This document shows positions 17,826 to 27,024 of a stretch of DNA of 64,000 nucleotides, one piece after another; positions within the stretch are counted from its first letter, which is position 1, and every line of letters starts with the position of its first letter. The notes beneath the pieces are model-generated. The model was not told where the DNA came from. It worked only from the letters and a program-made list of their open reading frames with translations, and did not search any database. The translations under genes were made by a program, and so were the position numbers. The DNA comes from Flavobacterium sp. ALJ2. GTDB lineage: Bacteria; Bacteroidota; Bacteroidia; Flavobacteriales; Flavobacteriaceae. The stretch is taken from positions 248,001 to 312,000 of the forward strand of contig NZ_JADNRC010000002.1 of the NCBI RefSeq assembly GCF_015594725.1, given 5' to 3'.

Positions 17826-18625
17826 TTTATTATAATATTAAATCTCCTTATTATTCTCTGATAATTTTTCTTGATTTTTTTGATCCAAAAAAACGTATTA
17901 TCTTTAAAAATTATAGAATGAGGAGTTTTATTTTCTTCAAAACTCAATGAATCAAATATGTTATTTATCCGTTTTGTATGTTTTTCATTATTTCCATAAG
18001 CTCTTGCAAACCAAGTATGATATAGAAATATCTTATCATTATACTCAACTGAATTTGTAATATAATCTTCATTCATTTTAGCGTTCAGAAAAAAAAACTT
18101 TTTGTTTTTTCTTCTCAACCAAAAGTAAAAACAATAATAAGGTTCATAAAGATTATTCTTATCATAATTACCTTTTAAACTCGTTAAATTATCATCAAAC
18201 TCATTATTTAAAATATAATTATTTTTTACAATTTCATTTTTGTTCCATATTTCCTCCAACTCTTTAAAGTTAATTATCGAAAAAAATGTATTAATAACAT
18301 AGGGGTTATAAGCTCTATGTGTAATCATTCCTCCATCACGAATTCCGCAAACAGTATAACTTTCAGATTGCATTTTATCTATAATATCAAAAACAATTTC
18401 AGCATCATAAAAAAGGACATCTTCGTCTGTCATTATGAGCCATTCTATATTTTTGTTTTTTAACTTTTTCATCATATAGAAAAGACTATTTATACCGTGC
18501 ATCCCATTTCTACCATCAATAACATATTTTTGAATGTTTTTTGGAAAAAACTGGGAACTTCTAGCATATAAATCAAAGTTTATAACTGTAGAAAGTATCG
18601 CTATTTTAGACTTTTCGATTACCAT
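17822..18625 (-). CDS. Unassigned transferase-like protein, paralogue of the gene at 21732
   Basis: 267 residues. It matches the protein at 21732-22568 along most of its length: shared blocks are [46 protein letters not shown] and YHTWF.R.YG. MTDEDVLFYD near residue 65 could be a DXD-like metal site, so a GT-A transferase is a reasonable guess, but I do not recognise the family. It overlaps the deacetylase upstream by seven bases and the GT-B-like gene downstream by four. The two copies flank the neuB-neuC-deacetylase segment. Confidence 0.65.
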   Translation of the reverse strand: MVIEKSKIAILSTVINFDLYARSSQFFPKNIQKYVIDGRNGMHGINSLFYMMKKLKNKNIEWLIMTDEDVLFYDAEIVFDIIDKMQSESYTVCGIRDGGMITHRAYNPYVINTFFSIINFKELEEIWNKNEIVKNNYILNNEFDDNLTSLKGNYDKNNLYEPYYCFYFWLRRKNKKFFFLNAKMNEDYITNSVEYNDKIFLYHTWFARAYGNNEKHTKRINNIFDSLSFEENKTPHSIIFKDNTFFWIKKIKKNYQRIIRRFNIIIK

Positions 18626-19560
18626 ATTTTGAAATCATATCTATCTATATACCTCACTAATTCTTTATCTTTAATATTTGGTATCAAAATTCTATTGATT
18701 TTTTTTCTAGTTTTATTATTATTTGAAGAATAATAATTATTAGCCAATAAAATCCCTGAAAAGCCTATTTCATCTAGTATCTTATATGTATCTGAATTAT
18801 AAGAGCCATGAGGCAAAGCCAAATATTTTATATTTTTAATAGTTAATTCATCTAGCTTTTGTATCGATAATACCAACTCCTTTTTTTGTTCTTCATAGTT
18901 TAGACTCCCTAAAGAATAATGATTATGTGTATGAATTCCTAAAGTAATTAAAGGATGCGCTACTAACAACTTCACTTCTGAGCTTGTTAATGAGCGATAC
19001 TCCTCTCTAGGAAAAAAGGGTATTTCATTTAACTCTTCAAATTCTAAAAACCACTTTTCTTTATCTTCATTTGAAATTTTATTAAGATAATATGTGATAG
19101 ACTTATATGAGCCATTTGATTTTGAAATTTTGTCACTTTGATTAGGAAGATAAAATAATTCTTTGCAATGCGAATAATCAAAAAATAAGCGATCCCACCA
19201 GAACTCTTTTTCTGTATCGATGTTTAATGTTGTTATAAAAATTGTTGCAGGAATTTGATACTTTTCTAGTAATGGTAGCGCATTAATAATGTTATCAGCG
19301 TAACCATCATCAAAAGTAATTACTAATCCTGTTTTTTTTAAAGAAGTCCATTCTTCGTCTAATTTAAGAATCTGATATTTTTCTTTATAATAGCGCAATT
19401 GATTTTCAAAATTCGCTACACTTACTGTAAGTTCTCCTAGTTTATCTCCAACACTATTGCTAACTCTATGATACATCATTACTAAAACAGGCCTTCCGTA
19501 TAATACCCTACTTTTTAATTTTAGAAATTTATAATATCTATTTTTAAGTTGAGTTTTCAT
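18619..19560 (-). CDS. Polysaccharide deacetylase (NodB homology, CE4-type)
   Basis: 313 residues. The NodB motifs are present: VLVMMYHRVS near the N-terminus, TFDDGYADN with D84 and D85, and GIHTHNHYSLG with the metal-binding pair H210 and H214. ALPHGSYN later matches the third motif. These enzymes remove N- or O-acetyl groups from sugars. No signal peptide is obvious, so action on a cytoplasmic lipid-linked or soluble intermediate is possible. Its ATG shares one base with the neuC stop (TAATG at 19560), so it is coupled to the sialic-acid genes, which suggests an N-acetyl group of that glycan as target; this is inference. Confidence 0.88.
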   Translation of the reverse strand: MKTQLKNRYYKFLKLKSRVLYGRPVLVMMYHRVSNSVGDKLGELTVSVANFENQLRYYKEKYQILKLDEEWTSLKKTGLVITFDDGYADNIINALPLLEKYQIPATIFITTLNIDTEKEFWWDRLFFDYSHCKELFYLPNQSDKISKSNGSYKSITYYLNKISNEDKEKWFLEFEELNEIPFFPREEYRSLTSSEVKLLVAHPLITLGIHTHNHYSLGSLNYEEQKKELVLSIQKLDELTIKNIKYLALPHGSYNSDTYKILDEIGFSGILLANNYYSSNNNKTRKKINRILIPNIKDKELVRYIDRYDFKIW

Positions 19561-20699
19561 TAATTAGATAAGTCTCTAAATTGTTTTTGATGATTCAATT
19601 GCCAAATATCTCCTTTTTGAAGACATTGAAGAAATAATTCGTTACTATTACCTTGCCCAAAATCATTATCTAATCTTCTAATCTTATGCAAATTAATAAT
19701 CGAAAGCGCTTTTGTTATCCCCTTTTCAGAATAATCTGTATTAATAATATCGGCATGAACGGCTCTATTTTGCTGACGAGTTCCAATATTAATAATCGGG
19801 ATTCCATAATATGGAGCTTCTCTAATTCCAGCACTGCTATTACCTATAATAAATTGACTGTTTTTTAATAAAGTTAAAAAATATTCAAATCGGAGAGATG
19901 GAAAAATTCTAAATCTTTCGTTTCCTTTTAGTCTTTCATACTCCTCTAGAATGAATCGACTTCCTAAATCATTGTTTGGAAAAATCACAACATAATTATG
20001 ATTGTCTTGCAATAATGAAGTCACAAAGTTTTTTACATATTGCTGCATTTCCTTAATTTCAGTCGTTACCGGATGAAACATAACTATTGCATACTTTTCA
20101 AAATCGATTTTATAATATGCTTTTGCAGTTATTAATTCTGGCAATTTATTTGAAAACATAATATCAACATCAGGTGAACCAATTGTAAATATTGATTCTT
20201 TTATTTCCCCCATTTGTATTAATCTTTTCTGCGCTTGTATATTGGATACAAAATGTATATGACTCAATTTACTTACACTATGACGAATTAATTCATCAAC
20301 TGTTCCTGATACCTCTCCACCTTCTATATGTGCAACTAGGATGTTATTGAGAGATCCTACAATAGCACCTGCCAATGTTTCTACCCTATCACCATGAACT
20401 ACAATCATATCTGGACTTACATCTTTACAATAAGCAGATAATCCTTCAATAGTTTTAGCTAAAGTTAAATCCATTGTGGTTTCATGCGTGTGATTTTTGA
20501 AAGTATGAATGTTTTTAAAATTACATCTTTCGATTTCAATTAACGTATAGCCATAAACTTCTTGTAAATGCATTCCTGTCACGAAAACATGTACTTCAAA
20601 ATTTTCTTGTTTTTCAAGCGCTTGAATTAGCGATTTTATTTTACTAAAATCTGCGCGAGTACCTGTAAGAAATAGAATTTTTTTTATTGAACTACTCAA
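19560..20699 (-). CDS. neuC: UDP-N-acetylglucosamine 2-epimerase, hydrolysing (NeuC/SiaA type)
   Basis: 379 residues. It has [16 protein letters not shown] at the start, [55 protein letters not shown] and a late [17 protein letters not shown] block. The wording matches the NeuC/SiaA group of Neisseria and Escherichia more than LegG, as far as I recall those sequences. NeuC converts UDP-GlcNAc to ManNAc plus UDP in the cytoplasm. It overlaps neuB by eight bases, giving the order neuB-neuC with neuA upstream. A bacillosamine-specific LegG role cannot be fully excluded. Confidence 0.88.
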   Translation of the reverse strand: MSSSIKKILFLTGTRADFSKIKSLIQALEKQENFEVHVFVTGMHLQEVYGYTLIEIERCNFKNIHTFKNHTHETTMDLTLAKTIEGLSAYCKDVSPDMIVVHGDRVETLAGAIVGSLNNILVAHIEGGEVSGTVDELIRHSVSKLSHIHFVSNIQAQKRLIQMGEIKESIFTIGSPDVDIMFSNKLPELITAKAYYKIDFEKYAIVMFHPVTTEIKEMQQYVKNFVTSLLQDNHNYVVIFPNNDLGSRFILEEYERLKGNERFRIFPSLRFEYFLTLLKNSQFIIGNSSAGIREAPYYGIPIINIGTRQQNRAVHADIINTDYSEKGITKALSIINLHKIRRLDNDFGQGNSNELFLQCLQKGDIWQLNHQKQFRDLSN

Positions 20700-21735
20700 A
20701 ATCTGAAAAATCTAATTGTTCATCGTTTCCAATATTTCTCAAAGCAATTTTCCCAATTAAATCATTAAAATGTTCTGCTAGAACTTTACCCGTTCCGGGT
20801 CTTTTAACCCAAATATTTTCTTTCGATAATTTTTCTCCTTTTTTAATTGAGGTAATAGCACAAACAGTTGCGAATGCAAAATCAATTGTAACCTGCTCTT
20901 CTAATGCTGGCTTTTTTATTCCTCCACGCATCAAAGCAATTTCTGCACTTGAAATGATTAACTCTTCACAGGCTTTTTCATCCATACTGCAAATAATATC
21001 TGGACCAGTACGTTGCATATGGTCTGTAAAATGTCTTTCTAAAACACTTGCACCAAGAGCAACTGCACCTAAACAGGCATTGTTATTTAAAGTGTGATCA
21101 CTTAAACCAAAAACTTTATCAGGAAATGCTTCGTGTAATTCTATCATTGCTCCCAGTCGAACTAAATGAATTGGGGTTGGATATAAATTTGTAGTATGCA
21201 ATAAAGCTACAGGAATATTATTTTTATCGAAAATAGCAACAGCTTTTCGAATACTCTCTATCGTATTCATACCTGTACTTAAAATTACTGGTTTCCCAAA
21301 TGAAGCAATATGTTCTAATAAAGGATAATTATTACACTCTCCTGAACCAATTTTGTAAGCCGGAACATCAAATTTTCTCAATCGTTCGGCTGCTGCGCGA
21401 GAAAAAGGAGTCGAAATAAAAATCATTCCTTTACTTTCTACATAATTTTTAAGTTCCAGTTCATCAATTTCATTTAATGAGCATCGTTCCATTATTTCGT
21501 AAATAGAGACATCTGCATTACCTGGAATAACTTTCTTAGCGGCACCACTCATTTCGTCTTCAACAATATGAGTTTGATGCTTTACTACTTCTGCACCTGC
21601 TTTTTTTGCTGCATCAACCATTTCTTTAGCAACTTGCAATGAGCCTTCATGATTAATCCCAATCTCTGCAATAACTAAAGGTGGGAAATCTAATCCTATT
21701 TTTCGGCCTGCAATTTCTATATATGGGTTTTTCAT
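20692..21735 (-). CDS. neuB: N-acetylneuraminate synthase
   Basis: 347 residues. The TIM-barrel NeuB domain covers about 20-265 ([61 protein letters not shown]) and a SAF/antifreeze-like domain covers about 285-345 ([18 protein letters not shown]). NeuB condenses ManNAc with phosphoenolpyruvate to Neu5Ac. The NLYPTP and GPDIICSM blocks agree with sialic acid rather than pseudaminic synthases, from memory of the family. It overlaps neuC by eight bases and the upstream gene by four. A decayed second copy of its 5' end lies near 22605-22687. Confidence 0.92.
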   Translation of the reverse strand: MKNPYIEIAGRKIGLDFPPLVIAEIGINHEGSLQVAKEMVDAAKKAGAEVVKHQTHIVEDEMSGAAKKVIPGNADVSIYEIMERCSLNEIDELELKNYVESKGMIFISTPFSRAAAERLRKFDVPAYKIGSGECNNYPLLEHIASFGKPVILSTGMNTIESIRKAVAIFDKNNIPVALLHTTNLYPTPIHLVRLGAMIELHEAFPDKVFGLSDHTLNNNACLGAVALGASVLERHFTDHMQRTGPDIICSMDEKACEELIISSAEIALMRGGIKKPALEEQVTIDFAFATVCAITSIKKGEKLSKENIWVKRPGTGKVLAEHFNDLIGKIALRNIGNDEQLDFSDFE

Positions 21736-22568
21736 GATTTATTTATTTTAATTTCTGAAATCAAACCAATTTTCATTAATCTCTTTCTAGTATGTTTTTT
21801 AAATTTTCTTACCCTATCCTTAAATGGAAATAAATAATCTTTATATATTTTAACCGGTTTTGAATCAGTATACTTGTTTTCAAATTCCTCAAACACTCTA
21901 TCTATTCTTGCCGTATGTCTTCCTCTTAAATCTCCATATTCTCGTGAAAACCATGTGTGGTATACTATTGGTTGGTTATTTAAATCGTAAACAACATTAG
22001 TGATTTGATCATCTGCAAAAGGCAAATCAACATTTAAGTATAACATTTTTTGATTTTTTCTTTTTAACCATAAGTAAAAACAATAATACGGTTCGCTCAT
22101 ACTTGTTTTATCATAAGGATATTTTAATTGAGATAAATCATCATTAAATTCATTTTCTCTGACATAATGATTTTGAAACATTTCTTTTTTATTCCATATT
22201 TTTTTCAACTTTTTTAAATGGATTATAGAAAAAAACGGATTCATTACATAAGGGTTACCTGAACGTTCTGGCAATGCCCCTCCATCTCTGATTCCAGCTA
22301 TTATATAATCATTAACTTTCATATTATCTATTAATGGATAAATTAAATCTGAATTTACAAATAATGCATCTTCATCCATTAAGATTAACCAATCAATATC
22401 TTTTCTTTTAAAAACTTTCATCATAAATGTTATGCTAAAAATTCCAAACATTCCATTTCTACCATCAAAAACATATGATTTAATATTTGATGGATATAAT
22501 GATGCGCTTTTTTTGTATAATTTAAAATTATTAACTGTAGATAATATTGCTATTTTAGAACTATCCAT
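21732..22568 (-). CDS. Unassigned transferase-like protein, paralogue of the gene at 17822
   Basis: About 278 residues from the ATG at 22566-22568 ([12 protein letters not shown]). That start aligns with the paralogue's [14 protein letters not shown] and has an A-rich upstream stretch. Upstream in-frame ATGs exist at 22604 and 22655, but the 22655 start would add residues that read like a frameshifted neuB N-terminus, so I reject it. MDEDALFVN may be a DXD-like site; [17 protein letters not shown] and [10 protein letters not shown] are shared with the paralogue. The C-terminus is strongly basic. It sits between neuA and neuB and overlaps neuB by four bases. A sialic-acid-related transferase is possible but unproven. 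Confidence 0.65.
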   Translation of the reverse strand: MDSSKIAILSTVNNFKLYKKSASLYPSNIKSYVFDGRNGMFGIFSITFMMKVFKRKDIDWLILMDEDALFVNSDLIYPLIDNMKVNDYIIAGIRDGGALPERSGNPYVMNPFFSIIHLKKLKKIWNKKEMFQNHYVRENEFNDDLSQLKYPYDKTSMSEPYYCFYLWLKRKNQKMLYLNVDLPFADDQITNVVYDLNNQPIVYHTWFSREYGDLRGRHTARIDRVFEEFENKYTDSKPVKIYKDYLFPFKDRVRKFKKHTRKRLMKIGLISEIKINKS

Positions 22569-22604
22569 TTTACTGTTTTTTGGTGCTTTTTTAAAAGAAT
22601 ACAT

Positions 22605-22687
22605 AACATGACCCAAATTGATCTGTATATTAACAACTAGCGTTGTGAAATCCATTTTTTTTTACGGTCTGCAATTTCTATAAAAGA
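22605..22687 (-). pseudogene. Decayed 5' fragment of a second neuB
   Basis: Read on the minus strand, this gap has TATAGAAATTGCAG, identical to codons near the start of the intact neuB, followed by CCG and an A-run. It encodes FIEIADRKK against YIEIAGRKI of NeuB. After a frame change the next residues, MDFTTLVVNIQINLGHV, line up with [17 protein letters not shown]. The fragment then runs into the unrelated paralogue gene. It is best explained as the remnant of a former neuB start, left when the paralogue and a new neuB were brought in. Confidence 0.7.
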
Positions 22688-22696
22688 GTCTATAAA

Positions 22697-23362
22697 TTAG
22701 ATTTTAATATGTTTGTGATATAAATATTCGGCAAAATCAAAATCTTCTTGGGTATCAATGTCAACATTGGCAAAAATATGATTTATCTCAAACGGAAATG
22801 CTTCATGAGAAATAATTATATCATCAAAAATTAAAGTTGCTTTTGTAATATAAAGTAACCCATTTTCAAAATATAATGGATCAAGATCTTGACTTCGTTG
22901 TCCAATTTCGTAATTGTACGGAGTAAATTTATGTTCTGCTATTTTTCCGAATTTTTGATGGTTTCTTGTAACAGTAAATAGGCTATTATAATTTTCTCTT
23001 TGATATAAATCGAATGTTTCCCGCAATAAATTTTCTGGACGAAGAGGATTTGTAGGCTGAAGTAAAACTATATTTTCTACAGGTTCTATATTTTGCAAAA
23101 CATGCTTAACAGCAGTAATTGTAGGTTCTAAATCTCCAGATATACTTGATGGTCTGTCTATCACTTCCGCGCCATATTCTATAGCGATTCGTTTTATTTC
23201 CTTATTATCAGTCGAAACATATATGTCATCGATAATGTTACTATTTGCCTTAGCATACAGAATACTATGTGCCAACAAAGGAATCCCTCCTAATGAAAGA
23301 ATATTTTTAATAGGTAATCGTTTTGAATCACCTCTTGCAGGGATAATAGCAATAGTTTTCAT
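22697..23362 (-). CDS. neuA: CMP-N-acetylneuraminate cytidylyltransferase
   Basis: 221 residues, the usual length of the minimal enzyme. The nucleotide-binding start is AIIPARGDSKRLPIKNI (canonical ARGGSKxxPxKN with G to D), followed by IYVSTDNKEI, VLLQPTNPLRPENL and VDIDTQEDFDFAEYL, which provides late metal-binding aspartates. NeuA activates the nonulosonic acid with CTP to the CMP-sugar used by sialyltransferases. It is four bases from the GT2 gene upstream. Downstream, before the next gene, lies the neuB relic. Confidence 0.9.
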   Translation of the reverse strand: MKTIAIIPARGDSKRLPIKNILSLGGIPLLAHSILYAKANSNIIDDIYVSTDNKEIKRIAIEYGAEVIDRPSSISGDLEPTITAVKHVLQNIEPVENIVLLQPTNPLRPENLLRETFDLYQRENYNSLFTVTRNHQKFGKIAEHKFTPYNYEIGQRSQDLDPLYFENGLLYITKATLIFDDIIISHEAFPFEINHIFANVDIDTQEDFDFAEYLYHKHIKI

Positions 23363-23366
23363 GTAA

Positions 23367-24284
23367 TTATTTGTCTGCTGGTTTCCAATATAATTTTGTA
23401 TCGCCTAATTTTTGGTATTCCTGATATTCTTTAATTGATAATCTATTTGCATTTTTAATAATTTTTGGAATTGAAAACAATAAATCCCACAGGGCCAATA
23501 TAATTCCTTTTAAAGCTATTAAATCACCTCTAAAAACTTTTGTTTTAAGTTGCATCCAAATTGAATATGCCATTTTTTTCGGAATGGCACTAAAAGGATA
23601 AAACAAAAAATATAAATACCAGCCAGAACGCAATGACCTCCGAGAACGGATACTATAATCTTTATTTTTTTTCCGTGATTTTAAATCTACTCTATGATTA
23701 ACTAAAACTTCTGGCAAATAATGTATTTCCCAGTTTTTTTTAAATAATTGGTAGGAAGCAAAATCTTCTTCGCCATAAAAAACAAACCATGCTGGATAAT
23801 CAGGAATATCTTTCCATGCCGACATTCGCCAAACATTTGCTCCTCCTGCAAAACTTTTTATACGATGCGAAACCTCAGCACAATTTATTATTTTAGGCTC
23901 TTCTATATTCCAGAAAATCCTAAAACTAAATAATCCAATTTTTGGATTTTTATAAAAAGCCTCCTCAATAATCGCTAAAGGATTTTGGGTAATAAAATGT
24001 AAATCATCATCTATAGAAATAGCAAATTCTGTAGTAACCAGATCCATCAATCTATTACGACTATAAATTAATCCTTTACTTTTATCGTTTCTAATCAATT
24101 GAATTTCTGGATATTTTTCCCTAACAAAGATATCTGTACCATCAGTAGATCCATCATCGCAAATAATAAAAGTAACATCATTCCTATCTAATAAATGTTG
24201 ACATTTACCCAATGTAAAAGCCAAATCATTTTTACGGTTTTTTGTAGTTATTAGAATCGAAAAACTTTTAATTATTTTCTGCAT
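23367..24284 (-). CDS. Glycosyltransferase family 2
   Basis: 305 residues. The GT-A domain has FSILITTKNRKNDLAFTL, VTFIICDDGSTDGTDIF and the metal site SIDDDLHFI near 93. WFVFYGEEDFASYQLF near 170 supplies the likely EED base motif. A hydrophobic patch lies near 225-240. It is the last of five adjacent GT2 genes between the methyltransferase and neuA; the five are separated by 1 to 9 bases. Donor unknown; a sialic acid donor would normally need other families, so this one probably adds a different sugar. Confidence 0.9.
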   Translation of the reverse strand: MQKIIKSFSILITTKNRKNDLAFTLGKCQHLLDRNDVTFIICDDGSTDGTDIFVREKYPEIQLIRNDKSKGLIYSRNRLMDLVTTEFAISIDDDLHFITQNPLAIIEEAFYKNPKIGLFSFRIFWNIEEPKIINCAEVSHRIKSFAGGANVWRMSAWKDIPDYPAWFVFYGEEDFASYQLFKKNWEIHYLPEVLVNHRVDLKSRKKNKDYSIRSRRSLRSGWYLYFLFYPFSAIPKKMAYSIWMQLKTKVFRGDLIALKGIILALWDLLFSIPKIIKNANRLSIKEYQEYQKLGDTKLYWKPADK

Positions 24285-24285
24285 T

Positions 24286-25296
24286 TTAATACCTTTTGAT
24301 CATATGCTGAGGAAGTTTTTTCCATTTTAAGAATAATCTAACAATCCATTTTATTGAAATAAGTTTTCTAAACAATTTGTTTTTTATAAAATATAAAATA
24401 TTGCTTATTTTTTTATTCTTAGAAAAATTTGTTTCTAAATCTTCATTCATTTTTCTTTCAACAAATGGAACAGTCATCCAATCTTCAAATGTATTCCCCA
24501 TATGATAAGCATAGTTATCGTATGTAGTCAAACGCCAATAATTTTTCTTTAATAGCAATTGATCCAGATATCCTTCGCTATTTCCTCCCATTTTAAAACC
24601 AATGTAAGATACTAACTCTTCGAACATATCTTTTTTATAAGTAGATACAAAATGACCTGACCCAATTAAAACTTTTAAATCTAAATTAAGTTCTAAACCT
24701 AATACATATTGTAAATGATCCTGATTGTAATTTCTATCCCAACCCAAACTATCATAAAATCTAATTAAAGCTTCACTATTTTTTACTGGAATAAATTTTA
24801 GTTTTTTATTGAAAAAATTATCGAAAATAACATTCCAACAATAATGTTCATACATTTTAAACTGAGGAACTATACCAACAACTCCAGCATTAGGAATATG
24901 AGTAAAAACTTTTACTGTTTCAACTTGCCATTGCGGCAAAAACATAACATCATAATCTGAAATTGTAACCAATTCTATATTATTACCCGCCAAACCTTTA
25001 AGTATTGAATTGAGCTTACCTATGTTTTCAGTATGAATTAATTCTTGTATTTTATCTTTATTTAAAAGAGAAATTAAATAATCTCCTATAATTGTATCAC
25101 TTCCATTATTAACAATTGTAATAAAAGTTCTTTTATGAATTGTTGCAAATAAAGAATCCAAGCACAATTTTAAGATTGCGAAACTATCTTTAAAATAATC
25201 TCTCTGATTGGGTATATAAACTGGGATTATTATTTGATGAATGTATTTGGATTCATCATTTTTTTGATCTTTAAATGGGTTGTAACCTACTCGCAC
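24286..25296 (-). CDS. Glycosyltransferase family 2-like
   Basis: 336 residues. The GT-A start is divergent: IIPVYIPNQRDYFKDSFAIL and FITIVNNGSDTIIGDYL. The metal site reads VTISDYDVMFLP near 117, a DYD form of DXD. GSGHFVSTYKKDM and MGGNSEGYLDQLLLKKNYW follow. The C-terminus is basic and hydrophobic. One base separates it from the GT2 gene downstream. It is assigned to the GT-A group with fair confidence and to GT2 with less. Confidence 0.8.
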   Translation of the reverse strand: MRVGYNPFKDQKNDESKYIHQIIIPVYIPNQRDYFKDSFAILKLCLDSLFATIHKRTFITIVNNGSDTIIGDYLISLLNKDKIQELIHTENIGKLNSILKGLAGNNIELVTISDYDVMFLPQWQVETVKVFTHIPNAGVVGIVPQFKMYEHYCWNVIFDNFFNKKLKFIPVKNSEALIRFYDSLGWDRNYNQDHLQYVLGLELNLDLKVLIGSGHFVSTYKKDMFEELVSYIGFKMGGNSEGYLDQLLLKKNYWRLTTYDNYAYHMGNTFEDWMTVPFVERKMNEDLETNFSKNKKISNILYFIKNKLFRKLISIKWIVRLFLKWKKLPQHMIKRY

Positions 25297-25299
25297 AAC

Positions 25300-26082
25300 T
25301 TAAAATCTATTAGGTTTATTTATTAAAAATTTAATCATAAAAAAGAATCTTTTAAATACATAAAAAATATCAGTAAAATAATTTGAAGTTATTTTAAAAC
25401 CCGAGTGTACAAAACCTTTAAGGGATTTAAACATTGTATAATTGGCATGATGCAATTGATAACTTCCAATAGTTTCATTTTTAAATCGAAAGAAATTTTG
25501 TGCTTTTGTTCTATTTATTTGATAACAAAAAATTGAAGGTACAAACTCTATTTTATAGCCTTCCGCAATAACGCGTTTCGTCCATTCCTTATCTTCAAAA
25601 GTAGTTATATCGGACATAAAAGGATGTTTCTCCCAAACTCTTTTATTAAATACGGAACCAGCAAAAATCAAACCTGCTCTATTATAATCATCAATACTTG
25701 AAATATTATTTATATATCCTGAATAATCATTAATATTATGCAAACAACGCAGACCTGCAAGTTCATCTTCTCTTCCTTTAAATTTTTCTTCAATTAATTT
25801 AAAAAAGTCATGACTAACAGGGAAAGAATGTGCACTAAAAATAACAACAATATCATTTTTCGCGCATTTTGCTGCGAAATTAGCGCTCCCTCCATAACTA
25901 AACTTTTCTATAGTAATGAAGTTAGCATTATACTTTTCAGCTACAGCCTTACTATCGTCTATTGATAGATTATCTATGACAATAATTTCATCAATATCAG
26001 ACATATATCTTTCAGTCAAATTACGAAGTAAAAATTCCAAAGCTTTATCCTGATTTTTATTTCTTATTACTACTGATATCAT
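25300..26082 (-). CDS. Glycosyltransferase family 2
   Basis: 260 residues. It begins SVVIRNKNQDKALEFLLRNL and has DEIIVIDNLSIDDSKAVAEKY and FSYGGSANFAAKCAKNDIVV, a rhamnosyltransferase-like GT2 pattern. The DXD position reads FSAHSFPV instead of an acidic triplet, and TTFEDKEWTKRVIAEGY near 183 gives the ED motif. Three bases separate it from the next gene. The altered DXD is found in some GT2 subgroups, so activity is not excluded. Confidence 0.85.
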   Translation of the reverse strand: MISVVIRNKNQDKALEFLLRNLTERYMSDIDEIIVIDNLSIDDSKAVAEKYNANFITIEKFSYGGSANFAAKCAKNDIVVIFSAHSFPVSHDFFKLIEEKFKGREDELAGLRCLHNINDYSGYINNISSIDDYNRAGLIFAGSVFNKRVWEKHPFMSDITTFEDKEWTKRVIAEGYKIEFVPSIFCYQINRTKAQNFFRFKNETIGSYQLHHANYTMFKSLKGFVHSGFKITSNYFTDIFYVFKRFFFMIKFLINKPNRF

Positions 26083-26091
26083 AATTAAAAT

Positions 26092-27021
26092 TTAATGAGT
26101 TAGAACACTAAAGAAACTTAAATTGAGTTTACCTCTCTTATACCAATAATATAGAATTTTTTTTCGTTGAAAAAAATTGTGCTTTTTCAAAATTTCATTT
26201 AGTCGAAAATTATACTGCTCTTTTGCTTTTTGTAACCTTAATAAATCATCTTTTTGATAAGTCTTGATTCCTAAATAATAACAATAAGAAAAATTAATAT
26301 TTAGTTTTTCTGAATAATTAAAAATAAGTTTAGAATATAATTCTTGATGTTTATGCATAATATAAGCAATCAATTTATACCTATTTTTCATATTAATACC
26401 TTTCATTCTAGACACAGGTTTAGATCTATAATAAAGACAAGCCGTATTTACTTTTATGGCATTCCCTCCATATTTCAACAAACTAATCCAAAATTCCCAA
26501 TCCTCGTAGCCTTCAACCATTTTTTCATCATAACCTTGTGTTCTCTGCCAGTCTTTTTTACGAAAAAGCCCTGAGCAAGGAATCATATTACTAAATATTA
26601 AATAATCAAAACTAAAATTTGCTAATACTAATTCTCCACTTGAAGTACCAAAATTTTCAACGCCGCCATAAACAACTTTTGTGTTGTCATTATGCAAAAG
26701 TATTTCCAAACATTTTTCTATATAATTTTTATTTATCTTATCATCTGCATCGAGTGGTAAAATATAATCTGCCAGGGAATTTTTTATAGCAAAATTTCTA
26801 GCATTAGAAACTCCTTTATTTTCATTTTTAAAATATTTTATTCTTATATCTTTAGAGCACCATTTTTTGGCTATCTCATCTGTATTATCAGAAGAACCAT
26901 CATTTACAATAATACACTCCCAATTATTATAGGTTTGTAATAGCAACGAATTAATTGCATCTTCAATAAACTCTCCTTGATTATAACATGGCATTATTAC
27001 AGAAACTAATGGTAATTGCAT
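26092..27021 (-). CDS. Glycosyltransferase family 2
   Basis: 309 residues, a textbook GT2: VSVIMPCYNQGEFIEDAI, ECIIVNDGSSDNTDEIA, NFAIKNSLADYILPLDADDKI (DADD metal site near 94) and EGYEDWEFWISLLKYG as the base motif near 165. After about 200 residues a basic tail follows. It lies 9 bases upstream of the next GT2 gene and 3 bases from the previous one. Donor unknown. Confidence 0.92.
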   Translation of the reverse strand: MQLPLVSVIMPCYNQGEFIEDAINSLLLQTYNNWECIIVNDGSSDNTDEIAKKWCSKDIRIKYFKNENKGVSNARNFAIKNSLADYILPLDADDKINKNYIEKCLEILLHNDNTKVVYGGVENFGTSSGELVLANFSFDYLIFSNMIPCSGLFRKKDWQRTQGYDEKMVEGYEDWEFWISLLKYGGNAIKVNTACLYYRSKPVSRMKGINMKNRYKLIAYIMHKHQELYSKLIFNYSEKLNINFSYCYYLGIKTYQKDDLLRLQKAKEQYNFRLNEILKKHNFFQRKKILYYWYKRGKLNLSFFSVLTH

Positions 27022-27024
27022 AAT

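Noticed and set aside
22569..22655. Extended N-terminus for the gene at 21732 starting at 22655
   Set aside because: The extra residues read like a frameshifted neuB start and have no counterpart in the paralogue at 17822; the ATG at 22568 matches the paralogue's start.
19560..23362. Legionaminic or pseudaminic acid pathway
   Set aside because: No neighbouring legB/legC/legH or pseB/pseC/pseH set, and NeuB/NeuC motifs resemble the Neu5Ac group; not fully excluded.
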